DNA of 64,000 nt from Symbiodinium natans (GCA_905221605.1 CAJNDS010000224.1:701585-765584); one strand, 5' to 3'. Positions 50,860-63,439 are shown, counted from the first letter of the stretch. Translations and numbers: made by a program. The notes: a model not told the origin generated them from the sequence alone.

Positions 50860-53800
50860 AAGGTGGTTTTTTTTAAGCCGCAACACAGTAGTCTTTGCTG
50901 GGCTGTGCGTGCTGAACAAGCCCCAGAGGCAGACCCTTTCGCTGCGCTGGTGGGGCAACAGTGCGCAATCAGGAGGCCGAGACTGTTAGGCCTGTTAAGC
51001 TGCAAGGGGCACCTTTTCGGAAGAGTAGGATTCAGGGGGTCGTTGCACCAGGGCCTGGTATTTGTGCAGCAGCTTTTCTTATGTATGTCCTGCGTGTGCC
51101 ATCGTTGCAGGTTGATGCAGTCTCCTGGGTATGTGCGCCTGCGGAAGAAAGGCATCCAGCGTGACCCAGCCTTGATTTCAAACGCTTCCTGCAACTGCTC
51201 GTGCGCCGCGAAATAAAGAGACGAGAGAAGAAGCGGAGAAGTTGTGCGCAGCCCGAGGCCCCGGTGTTCCATTGGTGCTGCTGATGACAGGACCTTCGGG
51301 AACAGGCGGGCCTCTTGCGATCAAGACGTTAAATCCGTTAAATCAGCTACAGGTTCTAGGACTCTTAGCATGGGTTTCTGGGAATCGTTTTTCGCGAAGG
51401 GAAGACCATGGCGGCCCGGACGATTGCCGAAGTGATCCACGGACGCCCGATCCAGGAGCTAGAGGCCGGATGCATCGTAATGCGCAGAAATGCAAACCCC
51501 CCCCCCCCGCGCCCCCACACTTATATGTCTCGAGAGCACAAATAAAATAATCACACGTGCGTGTTGGAACACTTGAAGTCTCTGAGTCTGCGAGCGCCCC
51601 GTTTGACGATTCGTTTTGTTTTCAGATTTGGAGGCCTCGGGCCGCTTCCGGCTTTTCCCCATGCCTCTTGGGCTCTCGAAGATGGGACTTCGAACGGATT
51701 GAATTTAGATCAATCTATTTTCAATCTTTCGCTCTTTTCTTCTCTTGTCGAGCTTGGAAAAGCGCGCTTAAGTTGTGGAAGCTGATTCGTGCTGGTGGGG
51801 AAGGTGACGGAGGTCACAGTCAGGGCAGTGCCATCCTTTTCTCTCGGTTTCATCGACATGCGTTCTCCTGACTTGATGGGGCCGACATCCAAGGAACCAG
51901 TTCCGCAGCTTGGCGTTTTGGAGCTGTGCAGTAGTCAAAAGCTAGACTGAGACTGCAACTCTTCACACCCTGCCCCAGGAATGCTTGAAGATCAGCCCCT
52001 CCTCTGAATTAAACTTTGCTCAAAGGCCGCACAGCTGTAGCAAGGTCTGTGTGAGAGTCTAACAAGCTCCTGCAAGCATTGAACGAAAAAGATGTTTCTC
52101 CAATCCCTCTTAGAAGCTGCACTTCGCGTTCTCCTTGTTAAGGAAGACCTTCTTCGGGCCGCCACGCGGCATCCAGGGCTCCGGGGACCTCCCTGACCTG
52201 GCCCTTTGACCCCAAGAGTTCTGCATCGACGAATGCTGCACACTGACTCTGCCCCCTCACGCGCATGTCCTCTTCCTCGCTGCTCCTCCACTTCTGCGTG
52301 AGGTGCGACAGCACCCGGATGCGGCTCCTGGGGTTGCAGCCAGACCTCAAGAGGCATGTCAGTGCTCAGTGCACCCTTCAGCGGGAAGGTCATCGTGCTG
52401 GACGAGATCGAGAAAGCCCATTCAGATTTTGCCAGAGCTTTGCTGACAGTCTTCGGCGAGTATGGCTCCTCAGCCTGCCTCAGCTTGGAGCCGTAGCTGT
52501 AGTGGCCACGTAAATTAGCTTCTCCGAGCCTGCTGGAGACCGGCTGCTTGTCTACTGCTCGATTTATTCTGTGTCCTGCTGGCACCAGCTGACTTTTCCC
52601 TCCGCTTGTGCTCTGTGACTCTGTGGCTCTGTATGCTTCATCTCAGGAACTGTCTACGACCCACGAACGGGAAGGGACTATCCAGCAGCCAATGCAACCT
52701 GGCCTCGATGAGTGTCGCAGTGCGCAGGCCATATGGCCATGGCCATGCAAACACGGCCAAACATGGCAAAAGACGGCTCAACGTTCTTCACGGTCGTGCT
52801 AACCCGAACGCGCTACTGTAGACACTCCAGATGCTCAAGGCCACCTTCATCCTCACAAGCAACCTCGCGAAAGACCTGATTCTGAAGCACGCCGTTTCGG
52901 ACGCATGTCCAGCATATGGAGCGTGCGTTCAGCAGATCTGATGTGCCGAACGCAAAGTTAATGGGGTCCGTGGGTAGGCAGTGCACAGCTGAGCTAAAGC
53001 TTACACTCGCTTGTGCACCAACCACGTAGAGGGCATGAGGCAGGCTTGCAAGATCAAGTAGCCACACGGCCACGAGAAGCTCATTGCGCTCTTGCTGGGC
53101 TCTTCTCAGGTGGCTAAGAGTGAGGGTCGTGCGCTCGAGACGGGGCAGAAGTCCCTCGGCTAGCAGGGGCTGCGTGGCCATCGACAAGGATGTGCTGGGA
53201 AAGTCCTGTAGCACGGCTGTTTCGAAAGAGAGGTGTGTTTGCAGGACAGGCAGTTCACAGCTGGTGGCATTCAGGGTGAGCCTAGCTAGGCTTCCTTCTG
53301 GTGCAGACGGCGACCCCGACTGCGCCGGCTATGCCCGTTGGACGCATTTCATATTTCAGGTCGGTGGCTCACACAGTAGGCCAAGCTTGGAATGGTACTG
53401 TACTGTCAGAAGGGTCGGCATTGAATGCCTGCGGAGCGCTTCGTTCTGAACGCCGTTTGCCAACAACATGGTTTGTGGCGCTCATTTGGCCGTGCGTTAT
53501 ACCGTTATGCTGTGTAGTTTTTGGGTCAAAACTCGAGTTTTCAGCAAATTCAGGGTTTTGGGGGTTGCAGACTGCTGTTTCAGGGCTGGCAGAAACCTCA
53601 CTTTTAGAATGCGGTTTCTGGTTTTGCTCTTGTGCCACCCTCCTAGCGTGCTGGGCCACAACGAGAGCCAGAACAATCAAATAGCCCATCCTCACTCACT
53701 ATGCCACCCCCTCTTAAGACTCTGGGCGTGTATACAAGCGATTGAATTACTCGTGCATGCAACATATCATCCCCTCGGTTGCCGCGCATTGTCGCACACA

Positions 53801-55520
53801 AAGTGTTCATAGTCTGTTCATAGTCAAGGATTCAAGAGGGAACTAAAGGCAAGTAGGTGGCGGCGGCCTCCGAGGTATAGATACTAGGATACCAACAATC
53901 AGTGCCACAAGGTGGGCAACCCCCAGAAGAGAGGGGAACAGTTCTGGTCCATAGCTGTGCGGCTCACCCATTCAGATTGACACCAACTGAGCCGCGTGTT
54001 CAGGGGAGCAGCAGTTTATAAACTGCAGCGCGGGCCAAGGGCGTGAATTACAAATTGCATGCAGAAAGAGGTAGTGCCGCTTCAACTTGGAAAGCATGCA
54101 GAGGTGCACGGTGGGTCAATGCCTGAATTTACTCCCTGTGAAACCCCGCCGTGTGTGGACTGTTTTAAGGCTTGAGGTTTCGGGCTTGCACTGTTTCGGT
54201 GCAGGAAGTACTTTTGTGAACCATACCCCCCCCCCCCCCCCCCAACAGAAAAGATCCGGCACTTCAAGGCCGCGTTGAGAAAGCACAAGCCGAGCACATG
54301 AACCCGCCAAAAACGACAAAAGTGCGAAGCAGAACCCGAAAAACACAAAACTCGAATCGCCAAAATCACCAACAATGAGCAAAACCGGGCCAACAACCCA
54401 TAAAGCCAAGGTGAAGCTGGCAGATGTGCCAAAACCCTAGAAATGGGACACGTTTTGGAGTTTAGAGATAGACACATCAGGAACTGGCAAATGGCAGTGT
54501 AACCCAGAACGCTAGAGAAAGTGGTGGAACTGTTGTATGCTGCAGCAGCCGAGAAAAAGCACGACGAAACCTTGCAAATCCGCACCGCGTTCCAACTACG
54601 TGGCGCCTCACCGACTGAGGCAGAGCTTCGTGAGGCTGTGGATGTAGAGCTGAGCCAACCACGAGGTATTGATAGAGAGACTTGGCTTGACGGCTGTCGG
54701 GGCGATGTAACAGTCTGGTGGTGGGGACTGCGTGCCTCCATATGCACATTGACTGCAAATATGAGCAAAGAGTTGGCAAGGAGCATGGCTTTTTCCGGGA
54801 GAGCGAGATCCGGGGCCGCCTTACCGACGTGTTGCCCTTCCTCCCCTTCAGTCCGCACGAGGTAGAGCAGGCTGTTCGAGGCTTCCTGGCCTCCGAGTCC
54901 AAGGCCTGAGCTTGCAAGCGAGATGTGTTTTGCAAAATGTACTTAGACGATGGTTAGAAGCCCTGTCTTTTCGGCAAATTCAGAACATGCGTAGCACTTG
55001 ATGATACCTGATGCATGTAACACTGCGGCCTTTTGATGCTGCCGAAGTACGAGAAGCATTTGCAGCGCTTCCATCGCACCATGCCTCGCTTGAGAGATGT
55101 CAGACGTTTTTGAGAAAGGCCTTCTCACAGCACCCTGGCTTCGCCAACGTGGAGCTCGCATGGACTCCGGAGGCGAGCGCAATGGAACACGGTGTACATA
55201 CCCAATTTCCTTCGTTTCGCAAATTCTGTAAGGTCAAATGTGTGTAGCAGGGGCCTTGCCTTTTGTCCGACATGGTTTCGAGTCTCCCCCTTGTGAGTTA
55301 CGGGGCTGAGACGAAGCCACTAACAGCTGTACGCAAGATGATACGTTTCCGAGAGGTGGTTCGCCACTTCGCCGCGCTCTACGCCAAGAAGCCAGACGAA
55401 GGGCTTCGTGCTGTCAACAAGGAGTTGCAAGCCCAGGCAGGGAGAGGTGTTCCAGGGTGTTCCAGGGTGTTCTGCAGCCCGTGCCATGGTATGGAGCCGC
55501 ATCAGCCGCAACGAAAGCAC
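50860..55520 (+). CDS. AAA+ ATPase, ClpB/torsin type, in many exons (partial model)
   Basis: Pieces on the + strand follow the order of an Hsp100/torsin-like AAA+ module. They are ADPFAALVGQQCAI (about 50926-50970; the 'VGQ' lead-in), a Walker A piece VPLVLLMTGPSGTG (51263-51305) continued by KTMAARTIAEVIHGRP (from 51400), and Walker B VIVLDEIEKAHSDFARALL (52389-52445; family form VVLFDEIEKAH). A C-terminal lid-like piece, RGRLTDVLPFLPFSPHEV, follows at about 54815-54866, then GAETKPLTAVRKMI (about 55303-55344), which resembles the sensor-2 'GARPL' region. Such ATPases remodel or unfold proteins with ATP. Whether this one is closer to ClpB or torsin is not clear, and the exons between Walker A and B are unresolved. 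Confidence 0.65.
51306..51399 (+). other. GC-AG intron splitting the Walker A motif
   Basis: The exon ends with the codons for GPSGTG plus one base (51305). The intron begins GCGGGCC and ends GCGAAG, and the next exon (51400) supplies the remaining bases to give GKT. The join restores an exact Walker A consensus (GxxGxGKT), which fixes both splice sites to the base. Confidence 0.75.
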
Positions 55521-58500
55521 CGTGCTCCGCTGGGGCCCTCAAGGTACGCGATCTGCTGGAGCGATCCATCGAGGCGACTGATGGCTGATGTGAACTTGAG
55601 AAGATGTCGACATGAGTCTTGAAACATCTTCGCTTGTGCTCATGCTGTCTGTATAGCCCCAGCTGAGTGCCGTCAATGTGTGTGTGACGTGTTCTGCATG
55701 TCTCGTCCCCCAGAGTGACGGCATGTGACGGCCTTTTGGGGCAAAGGGTGGGAACATGAACCGGGACACGTGTGGACTTTTGAGAAGTTTTCTTCTCAGG
55801 CCGGCCTGGTTGTGCGGGGCGCCATCGCTGCTCTTCGCTTGGATGAAGGTCCCTTCCGTGGATCCCGAATGTTGCAGCCGCTTTAGTGGGGGCCCCTTCT
55901 TTAAAGTCAAGTTTGCTGGGCTCTTCAGGACCGTGCCTGTTGGGGGGGAGGTGGGGATCCCTCCTTCCTCTGAATTGGATTGAATGAGTTGTGTCCAATC
56001 GGGTGATCGACGCGCCTCCTTGAATCCAGTTCCGGGCCTCGCTGAGCCTCGCTGCCCCGTAAAAAAAAACATGTTTAAGCTCATCTGTCATCTAAACTCA
56101 TCTGAAAAAAGGATCAGCTCCCTTTTACACTCATTGACAAAGCCCGTGGAGCGTCTAACGAGGGAGCCAGCTTCCACTGTTCATAGGGGGACAAGATGTC
56201 TCTGTCGCCTCGGCCCATCGAGACCTCTAGGTTGCAAGGTAGGCGAATGGTTCTCCGCCAGGTCGTGCACGATTCTTGCCCCAAGTAAATATGGCAAATG
56301 TTTGCTGTCAGGTAAGGGGCCGCGCCTCGACCTGCGCGCGGTCTTCCCTGAGGTGCTTGAAGGAAGTTTCTTGAAAACCTGGACTCTTTGGGCGATTGGG
56401 CCGCAGCCGGCCCCCAGTCAGACTCAAACGAGCCGATGTCACGGATACATGCGGATTCTGCTTCAGTGTGCGCGCAATCCACGAGCAGGCTGCGACAACA
56501 GCCGCGCCACTCCCCCAAGCAGCCCTGGAGCCGGAAGACCAGGTGCAGAAGACCAGATATTTGGTGTATTTGTGTGTTTGTATTTTATTTGGTGTGCTGT
56601 CTCTTTTGTAATGCTGCATTTTATGCAGCAGCTTGTCCAGCACACGAATATTCGTTTAAAACAAAAAGAGAAGTAAGTCATTATGTGTTTCAGAAAAAGC
56701 ATCCATGATGTTGTTTGTATTTGGTGCGAGACTCTGCGAGGCGTGTTCTTGACCGTGTTGAACTGTCTTGCGCCATGATTCCTCGCACCATGCACACACG
56801 GATGTCAAGAAGCCGAAGCAGAAATGCCCGAGCAAACTCTGTAATAGGAACCGGTAGGTGGCGGCGGCGGGGCGCATGCACACAGAGATGTCATCAATGT
56901 GATGTGAAGCAACCATGACTTCTGCTCAGGTAGGTTAAGTTTCGGCAAGCCGCTGTACAGGAGATGGCGGATGACTTCTTCTCTGCTGCCGTCACCGCTT
57001 TTCTGTCTGGTGAGTGGATTGGCAATGAATCGTCCTGGAGCTGGATCAAGGCCGAAGCCTTGCCCAGGTCCAAGTCGACGTAGCGCATGTAGACATTCTG
57101 ACACAGCTCAGCTCTGCTTTCTTTCTTTCCGTTCTCCAGATTTTCCATGGCCTACACTCAGGGGAAGTTGGCCCAGCAAGAAGAGCGGCGGACAGGAGTG
57201 GGAGTGGCAGCATGACTGGGAGTGGCAACCAGATCTGGAGTGGCAAAGCGAGTGGGACTGGCAGCGGGTCTGGGAACGTCTCTTTATGTCGCTTGCCGAC
57301 GCATAAAGACAAAGCCACAAACATGGCCTGCCGCTCCCATTTTGCAGGGCCCAGGGCGTGATGTACTCTCTCTCATCCCCCGCTCCCCATTGCTGAGGAT
57401 GATGTGGGAGTGGCGCTTTCCGCTTGCGGTTACGGCGACCCTGCTCGTCATTGTTGCATCTGCTGGTATGGCCGCGAGATGCTTAGACTCCGTTTTTCGC
57501 AGCGACAAATTTCATGCTTCCTAGTCACTTGTGCCACTTGTGTCGCTGCTGCCTTGCCAGGCGCCGGCAGCCCCTGTAGCGGCCACCATCTCCGCGGGCG
57601 CCGCCCCTGCAGTTGGGGCTGCCACTGGCTCCGCGGCCTTGGGCGCCACCGCTGCTGCCGTCAGTTCTTGGATGCTGGCGATCATCCAGGCTGGCGGGAA
57701 AAGCGTTCTCCCGACGTCAACTTTCTCCAGTGCAGGTGACAGGCAGCTCTGCTTCCGTGGCCGTGCCTGCCCTGACGTTCTACTATGCCTGGACGTGGCC
57801 TGGCCTTTCAGAAACTGAAAGGGGTAGCTTCAGATATTCGCACGACATCGTCCTGTAGCCTCGCAGCATCGAAGCTTGCATGCAGCTGACACACTCAGCG
57901 GCCCACCTAGAACATTGCAGAATGCTTTTGGAACGTTTTTCTGTTGCAATCATCCTCAGAGTCAACACATTTGGTTACGAAGCTACTTCTGTGACTAATT
58001 AGTGGCCTGCAAATTTTGGAAGCTTCTCCTTACCGTTTCCTGACAGGAATCGCCACTATGTTGAGGCTGTGCCCTGGCAGTGCACACCAGGCATTTGCTC
58101 CTGGTTCTCTGTACAGTACTCAGCTGGGGATTGAATCCGTATGAACCTCTTAGGCCATTTTTGGCGCTTTGACCCTGGCGCTTTGTCCCTACGCCTGGCG
58201 GGTCTACTGTACAGCCTCACGCCTGGCCAAGCAGGCTCCAACTGCTCTTGGGAGCCTACTTGCCTTAACTTGCCTTATTCCCAGCACTTGCACCCACCAT
58301 CGTGCGTCTTCTTGCAGGTGGCACCAAAGCCTTCGAAGGCGATCAAGGTGCTGAAGAGCAGCCCCTTGGCCATGTCAATGCATCGACTGCCGCACCGTTT
58401 GCCCTCCACAAGACAGGATAGCGTAGGATGCCCCTCACCATCACTTAATTTCGGGACGTTGGTTCTCGGGTCGATCATCAGACAGCTGCAGGCACCAGGC

Positions 58501-58599
58501 TTCGCGAGCGCGCAGCTTCGGCAGCAACTTCGGTGACTGGCAACAAGGATCGAACGGAGGGCATCAACCTGGTCCGCTCACGGTTGCATCATGTTGGAA

Positions 58600-58707
58600 G
58601 CGCGGATGCAGGCAGCTTTCCCTTTGAGAGCTCCCACAGCCCCCGTTTTGCCGCAAGCACGAGAAGCACGAGAAGCAAGAGGCCTGGGGGCGCTCGTGCA
58701 GGTCGAG

Positions 58708-58749
<42 letters not shown>

Positions 58750-58870
58750 CCTCTCTCTCTTCAAGTTCAGACTCCGTTTGCAAGCGACAGGTGCCAACGA
58801 TGGCGTGGCAGCCTTCTCCGCCATCTTCGACGAGGCCCTGGCTGCACGTTTCAGAAGGTTTGACAATGTT
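58600..58870 (+). CDS. Possible exon of an unrecognised gene
   Basis: One frame reads GANDGVAAFSAIFDEALAAR then FRRFDNV to a TGA near 58870, directly after a CT microsatellite. It is protein-like, but too short to place in a family. Confidence 0.2.
58708..58762 (+). repeat. (CT)n microsatellite
   Basis: CT dinucleotides with a few CCCT interruptions. Confidence 0.9.
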
Positions 58871-60725
58871 TGACGAATCTGAGGTTCCGAAGTCAGAGCC
58901 CATCTTACCGGATATCGCGGATGACATCAATCCGGTCAAGGCAGCAGGGAGCTGGATTATTCAGCTGAGAGGTGTCACGGGGCATCCTTGGCCGAACGGC
59001 AAGTTCGTGACATTCCTGACGTTCCTGCTTGCACATGTCAGGATCCAGACTTTGAGACAGGTGAGGCTACTGGACCTGACGCAGGTGCATGCGCAACGGG
59101 CTAGAGCAATACTTGCCTGCATACCCAGCACCCAAGCACATGACATCCCACCAAATTGACAAAATCCTGCAAACCTCAAAATAGGGCCGAAGGACGGTGA
59201 GCTGTCCGTAGAAATGGCGAGCGAGAAGCTTTACAGGAACAACATGACTTGACAAGATATCTGAGACACCTACCAGCCTACCAGACTGACCTTCATACCC
59301 CTGTGAAGGGTCTTTTGGCTTATGTAGGAGCACGGGAATCTCCGCAGAGTGCGTGCCCAGAGCATGGCCTTAACCAGGAAAAAAGGCCCACCGTTTAAAC
59401 GAATCAAGCAACCTTGACAGCCTGTGACAGCCTGCTGCATGCCGGACATGCTTAGGCCTTAGGCATGTTTGCCGGGGCATTGTTTCCTTGCCCGGGTCGC
59501 ACCCTGCGCCTCATTCCCAGGTGCCAGCAATCCGAGTTCTGCGACCATGCTGGCGCAGCAAAGGAGAAAGAAGTCCAGCCACGTGCTCAGCTGGAAGAGT
59601 TGCAAGAGAGCGCGGTCTGTGAACGCTGAATTGAAAGCACAACTGCAAGAACTCTGCAGCTGCGAGGCCAGAGACTTGGAACCTGATGTACAGGCAGGTT
59701 TGGGGGGACGTGCCGTTGATACATCCATTGTATACGCCAGTATACGCACCACTTAATTCTGTGGAGTGCTCCTGCGCAGGTGCAGGTGCCAAGCCTCCAA
59801 ATTCCACCGGCTGTTGCGGCTTTCGCCGCATGTTGGGTTTGCTTCCCAGGTTCAGGGTATGGGGATGTATGGGGTTTAGGTAGGTTTAGGGTGGTCAGTT
59901 CCAATGTGCTAAGTCTTTGCAGGGCCTACACCTGGCTACGTCTTGCATCTGCACAGGTCCTACCTGCACAGCCTGGCTTGCATGAATCGGAGGCGGCTCT
60001 TCAAGTGTTTACATTCAGTTCTTATAATCTTTCAACCTGAGCGTGGGCTGGTTGTGGGAAACTTCTGCACGGAGCCACCGACCGAAAAAGTTGCCGCCCG
60101 TCTGCAGCTGCCCATCTTTGCTTTATGTGCTCCCTTCTCCTGTCTCTGGCGCCCTACCGCAAAAGCAGAAAGCGGCCAGGAGGTATCGGAATCTGGCGAT
60201 TGAACGTTCTGGGTTTAAGGTCAGCGTATGTTTATTCGCCTCAAAATCCTATCCGATCTTTTTGTTCCAGATTCCCCCCGCCCCCCCCCCAAAGAACATT
60301 CCGATGCGCTAGAACCCCACAGGTCTGCATCCAATGGAAACTAAGTGTACCAGCCCACATACGACAGTGCATTTCAATCTTCCATCGTTCATTTCACTTG
60401 CTTTTGCCAGCTCATGAGGCTGTTGTCATGCAACTGGCATAGCTGGATGTCCAGAGTTTACGTTCAGAAGCAGGTGCAGGCTCTACATAAGTTGACAAGC
60501 GGATCACAAAGATCTGAGGCTGCGGCTCTCTCATGCCGGGTACTCCCACAAACACGCCACAGCATGCTCACATATGATGATGAAAGGAAGGATCATCGGG
60601 GCATGGGAGGGTGCTACTTGTTCAAAGAAAAGTGCGTATTACTTCTTGCTTCTTGTGCCATGTATGGCCGTCGCAGCAGTTGGGCTCGATAGCAGCTCAA
60701 AGTTTCACCGGCGAAGAACAAAAAC

Positions 60726-60929
60726 TTGCCTTCTTCGTGTCTTGAAGAGAGAGAAGGCTCCATGGCTGAGCCAATGGAGGAGTTGGAGCTGGACACAATC
60801 ACGCCGCCCCAGAAGAGCGGTCATGAAAAGCCCGGTCGGCTATTGCGAGGTGCCCCTGCGCCGGCGGAGTTTGAAGATGCCATGCGTGAAATGCTGAAGC
60901 AGATGCATGAGGACTGCTGTGTAGAATAG
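60726..60929 (+). CDS. Acidic open fragment, possible N-terminal exon of the channel gene
   Basis: The frame from ATG 60762 (in-frame with ATG 60726) reads AEPMEELELDTITPPQKSG and later EFEDAMREMLKQMHEDCC, ending TAG. The composition is protein-like and acidic. No domain is recognised; the link to the channel 1.4 kb downstream rests on proximity only. Confidence 0.3.
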   Translation: MPSSCLEEREGSMAEPMEELELDTITPPQKSGHEKPGRLLRGAPAPAEFEDAMREMLKQMHEDCCVE

Positions 60930-62364
60930 CATAGAATAGCGCTGCAAGTTTGTTCGTATTTGGTTGATCATCGGAGCATCGAAGACAAGCCTTTCCATTG
61001 ATCTTCTGCATCCACCTAGGACATCCTGAGCAAGTTCGATCTTCAAACCGAGCTGATACTTACAGCTTTGAAGCCTTCATCGCGTTCAAAATCACGAACG
61101 CCGTGTCTCGGATTTCATGTGCCAGTGGCTTCTGTGCAAGAGTTAGAAGCTACTTGTGAGAGAAGGCGTGCATTTTCGTGAAGGATGCTGACTCCCAATT
61201 GCAGTCACTGTCGAATGTGTTACTCGCCTGGAAGCCTCGGAGCCCCTCCGAATCCAAGGACTCGCGGTTCAAAGACAGACACGGCGGTCGTCCGCGAAGT
61301 TTCAGTCGCGCCGAGGCAGTGGCATGACAGCATTTCTCCTTGAGCCCGAAAAATAGTTTCAGAGACACGCAGCCAACTTTGGGAAGAACGGCTTCGATGT
61401 TGACGCAGTTTAGGATGCGAAAGCTTATAGGCCTGTATCTTGTGCACCAGCAAAAGGAGCTCACCACCATGAGCCCTCTAACAACAAAGTGAGTTCAGAC
61501 TGGGGCTGCGCGGGCTGCTGCGGTCTATGCACTAAGGAGGCGGTCACTGTCCTTCAATCCCACCTTCTTCCACACCTTTGACGAGCGAGTTCGGAACAGC
61601 AATGCATGTGCCAAAGTGTGAGAGACTTGAGACTTTCAGTTGGTTCCAAAAGGGCTTGAAACGAGTTCTGACTGCCATCGAGACTTGGAAGTATTCCAGT
61701 CCCGGAGGAGGATGAAAAGCTTCGCAAGGAGGCGGCCCTGGAGGAGTCCAAGCATCACAGCGCTCATTTCAGCAGTGCGACTGGGCAATCGTTAGCTTTT
61801 GCTCTGAACAGAAGGCTTGATTCCTGGTTTGATTTGTTTTGTTTGTCGTTTTGTGTTCCTGCACTCTCGTCGGTCCATGGATATCTGGCTGTCCGTTTGC
61901 TTCTTGGCTTCTTACACGTGAGGGTTCCGCAGAGGGGCTTGTCAGCTTGTAGAGGTGGTCCGGTTGCTGACAGCCACTTGTCGTCACTGCGGCAAACCGT
62001 AGCCTGCAATGACAGTACAGCGCAGCCGACTTCTAATTCATCTTTCACTGTGGTTGCATACGACATACTACCAGCCCTGTGCGTACAAGCGTTGCTCCAT
62101 GTGCGGAGACTTCGTTTCCCAAAGGTGCGGTAAGCAAGCATGAAAATCTGAGCTGCAGATCACATCAGATCGCATTTGCCCAGGCCAGCTCAAGTCATGA
62201 CAAGCAGCTGAACACCAGATGCAGATGCTTGGGCAGGCTGGCCGAAAAACGTCGTTCAAATGCAGAGACTACAGTTGTTTGGGCCTTTGCTCATGTGACG
62301 CGGTGATGCAGGCTGCGGATCCAGGAGTAGGGGTTTGCGCATTTAGGGGCTGTTCATGTTTCAG

Positions 62365-63434
62365 GCTGGTGAGAAGCAATATCTTCGAGATGTTTTTTAT
62401 GTGCGTGGTCGTCACAAACTGCATCTTCATCGGAGTTGAGGTGGAGCTGAACAGACAACCTCAAGGAAATAGCCCCGTGATTATCCAGACGGTGCAATAT
62501 GTTTACACTACACTATTTACGCTTGAGCTCGCGTTCAGGCTCGGAGCTCATGGCAAGAGTTTCTTCTGTAGTGCGGAATGGCTTTGGAATTGGCTTGATA
62601 TCTTCATTGTGCTAACTTCGCTCTGGGAAGTGACCACCGATGCCATCGAGGGCTTCGTGAGCCTTGGAAACGCGGGCGATCAGGGCAACGCCTTGGAGGG
62701 GATGACGGGTCTTAAGGCCTTCCGAGTTATCCGCATCACACGCATCGCCAAGACAGTTCGGCTCCTCCACGTTTTTCGCTTTATCTTGGCACTACGGATG
62801 CTGGTCACATCAATCCTCAGCACCCTGAAGTCGCTGGTATGGGCTTTAGTCCTTTTGCTCTTGATCGTGTACGTATTCGCCGTGCATTGCTCAGCTTTCT
62901 TCGTCCAGCTCTGGGCAACGTCATAGTACTTCTGAGCACTCGTGGGCGACTAAGGTGCTGTTTACCCAGGCCGCTGAGGCAGAAACCTCTGCGGACCTTG
63001 ACCGATTATATGGCTCTTTGCCGATCCTCTGGCCAGCAAACTCACTGTCACGCAGAGCGTGGGATTAAAGATAGTCTACGTAGGGCTGTTCGTGGTTTGC
63101 AGGGGCTCCCGAATTGTGTGTACGTACCGCCCTTCTGAAACCAGGAGAACGATGCTCAGCCTTTTCATGAGCATTGCGGGAGGTATCAGCTGGGTGGAGC
63201 TAGTGGTGCCACTGGAGTCACTTTCTCTTGCTTGGGTGCTGCTCTTGCTCTTCTACATATGCTTTACGTATTTTGCTGCCCCTAGTCCTCACGCCAGTAT
63301 CCTTGTCGTGTTGTCGTGCTTCATGTTATGACAATCGACAACGTGGTTTGAGTAGTTGACCCGGAGATTCCCACCTGTTCGTTGCGACGATCGCAAGATG
63401 CAGGTGCTCAACGTCGTGACGGCTGTGTTTTGTG
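62365..63434 (+). CDS. Voltage-gated cation channel, six-segment domain (four exons)
   Basis: The exons are 62365-62881, 62955-63022, 63145-63277 and 63404-about 63434. S1 is around FEMFFMCVVVTNCIFIGVE, S2 around YVYTTLFTLELAFRL, S3 around WLWNWLDIFIVLTSL. S4 is LKAFRVIRITRIAKTVRLL, with K or R at every third position. S5 is around LVWALVLLLLIVYVFA. The pore loop MLSLFMSIAGGISW follows, and S6 is FYICFTYFA joined to VLNVVTAVFC. Joining these exons keeps one reading frame and gives the layout of the Nav/Cav-like ion transport family. The pore sequence does not by itself settle sodium or calcium. Upstream exons probably exist: candidates are 60761-60929 (AEPMEELELDTITPPQ and onward) and about 61690-61790 (VPEEDEKLRKEAALEE). 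The 3' continuation after 63434 is unclear. Confidence 0.8.
62882..62954 (+). other. GT-AG intron, ion channel intron 1
   Basis: It runs from GTGCAT to CTAAG and is followed by G. Splicing joins the end of S5 (VYVFA) to VLFTQAAEAE in frame. Confidence 0.65.
63023..63144 (+). other. GA-AG intron, ion channel intron 2
   Basis: It begins GATCCT and ends ACCAG, followed by G. Splicing joins LYGSLP to RTMLSLF in frame. No GT donor nearby gives the same continuity. GA donors are known in dinoflagellates. Confidence 0.6.
63278..63403 (+). other. GC-AG intron, ion channel intron 3
   Basis: It begins GCCCCT and ends TGCAG, followed by G. Splicing joins the two halves of S6, CFTYFA and VLNVVT, at a codon boundary. 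Confidence 0.65.
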
Positions 63435-63439
63435 GTGCG

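Larger units (their letters stand above)
55625..60720. other. No firmly recognised gene
   Basis: A G-A-G-T-G-G-rich patch (57186-57270) encodes a tryptophan/glutamate-rich stretch in one frame and Gly/Ser in another. Alanine-rich pieces at about 57550-57700 and the fragment at 58600 may be exons. TTTAGGG-like words occur at 59870-59893. Confidence 0.4.
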
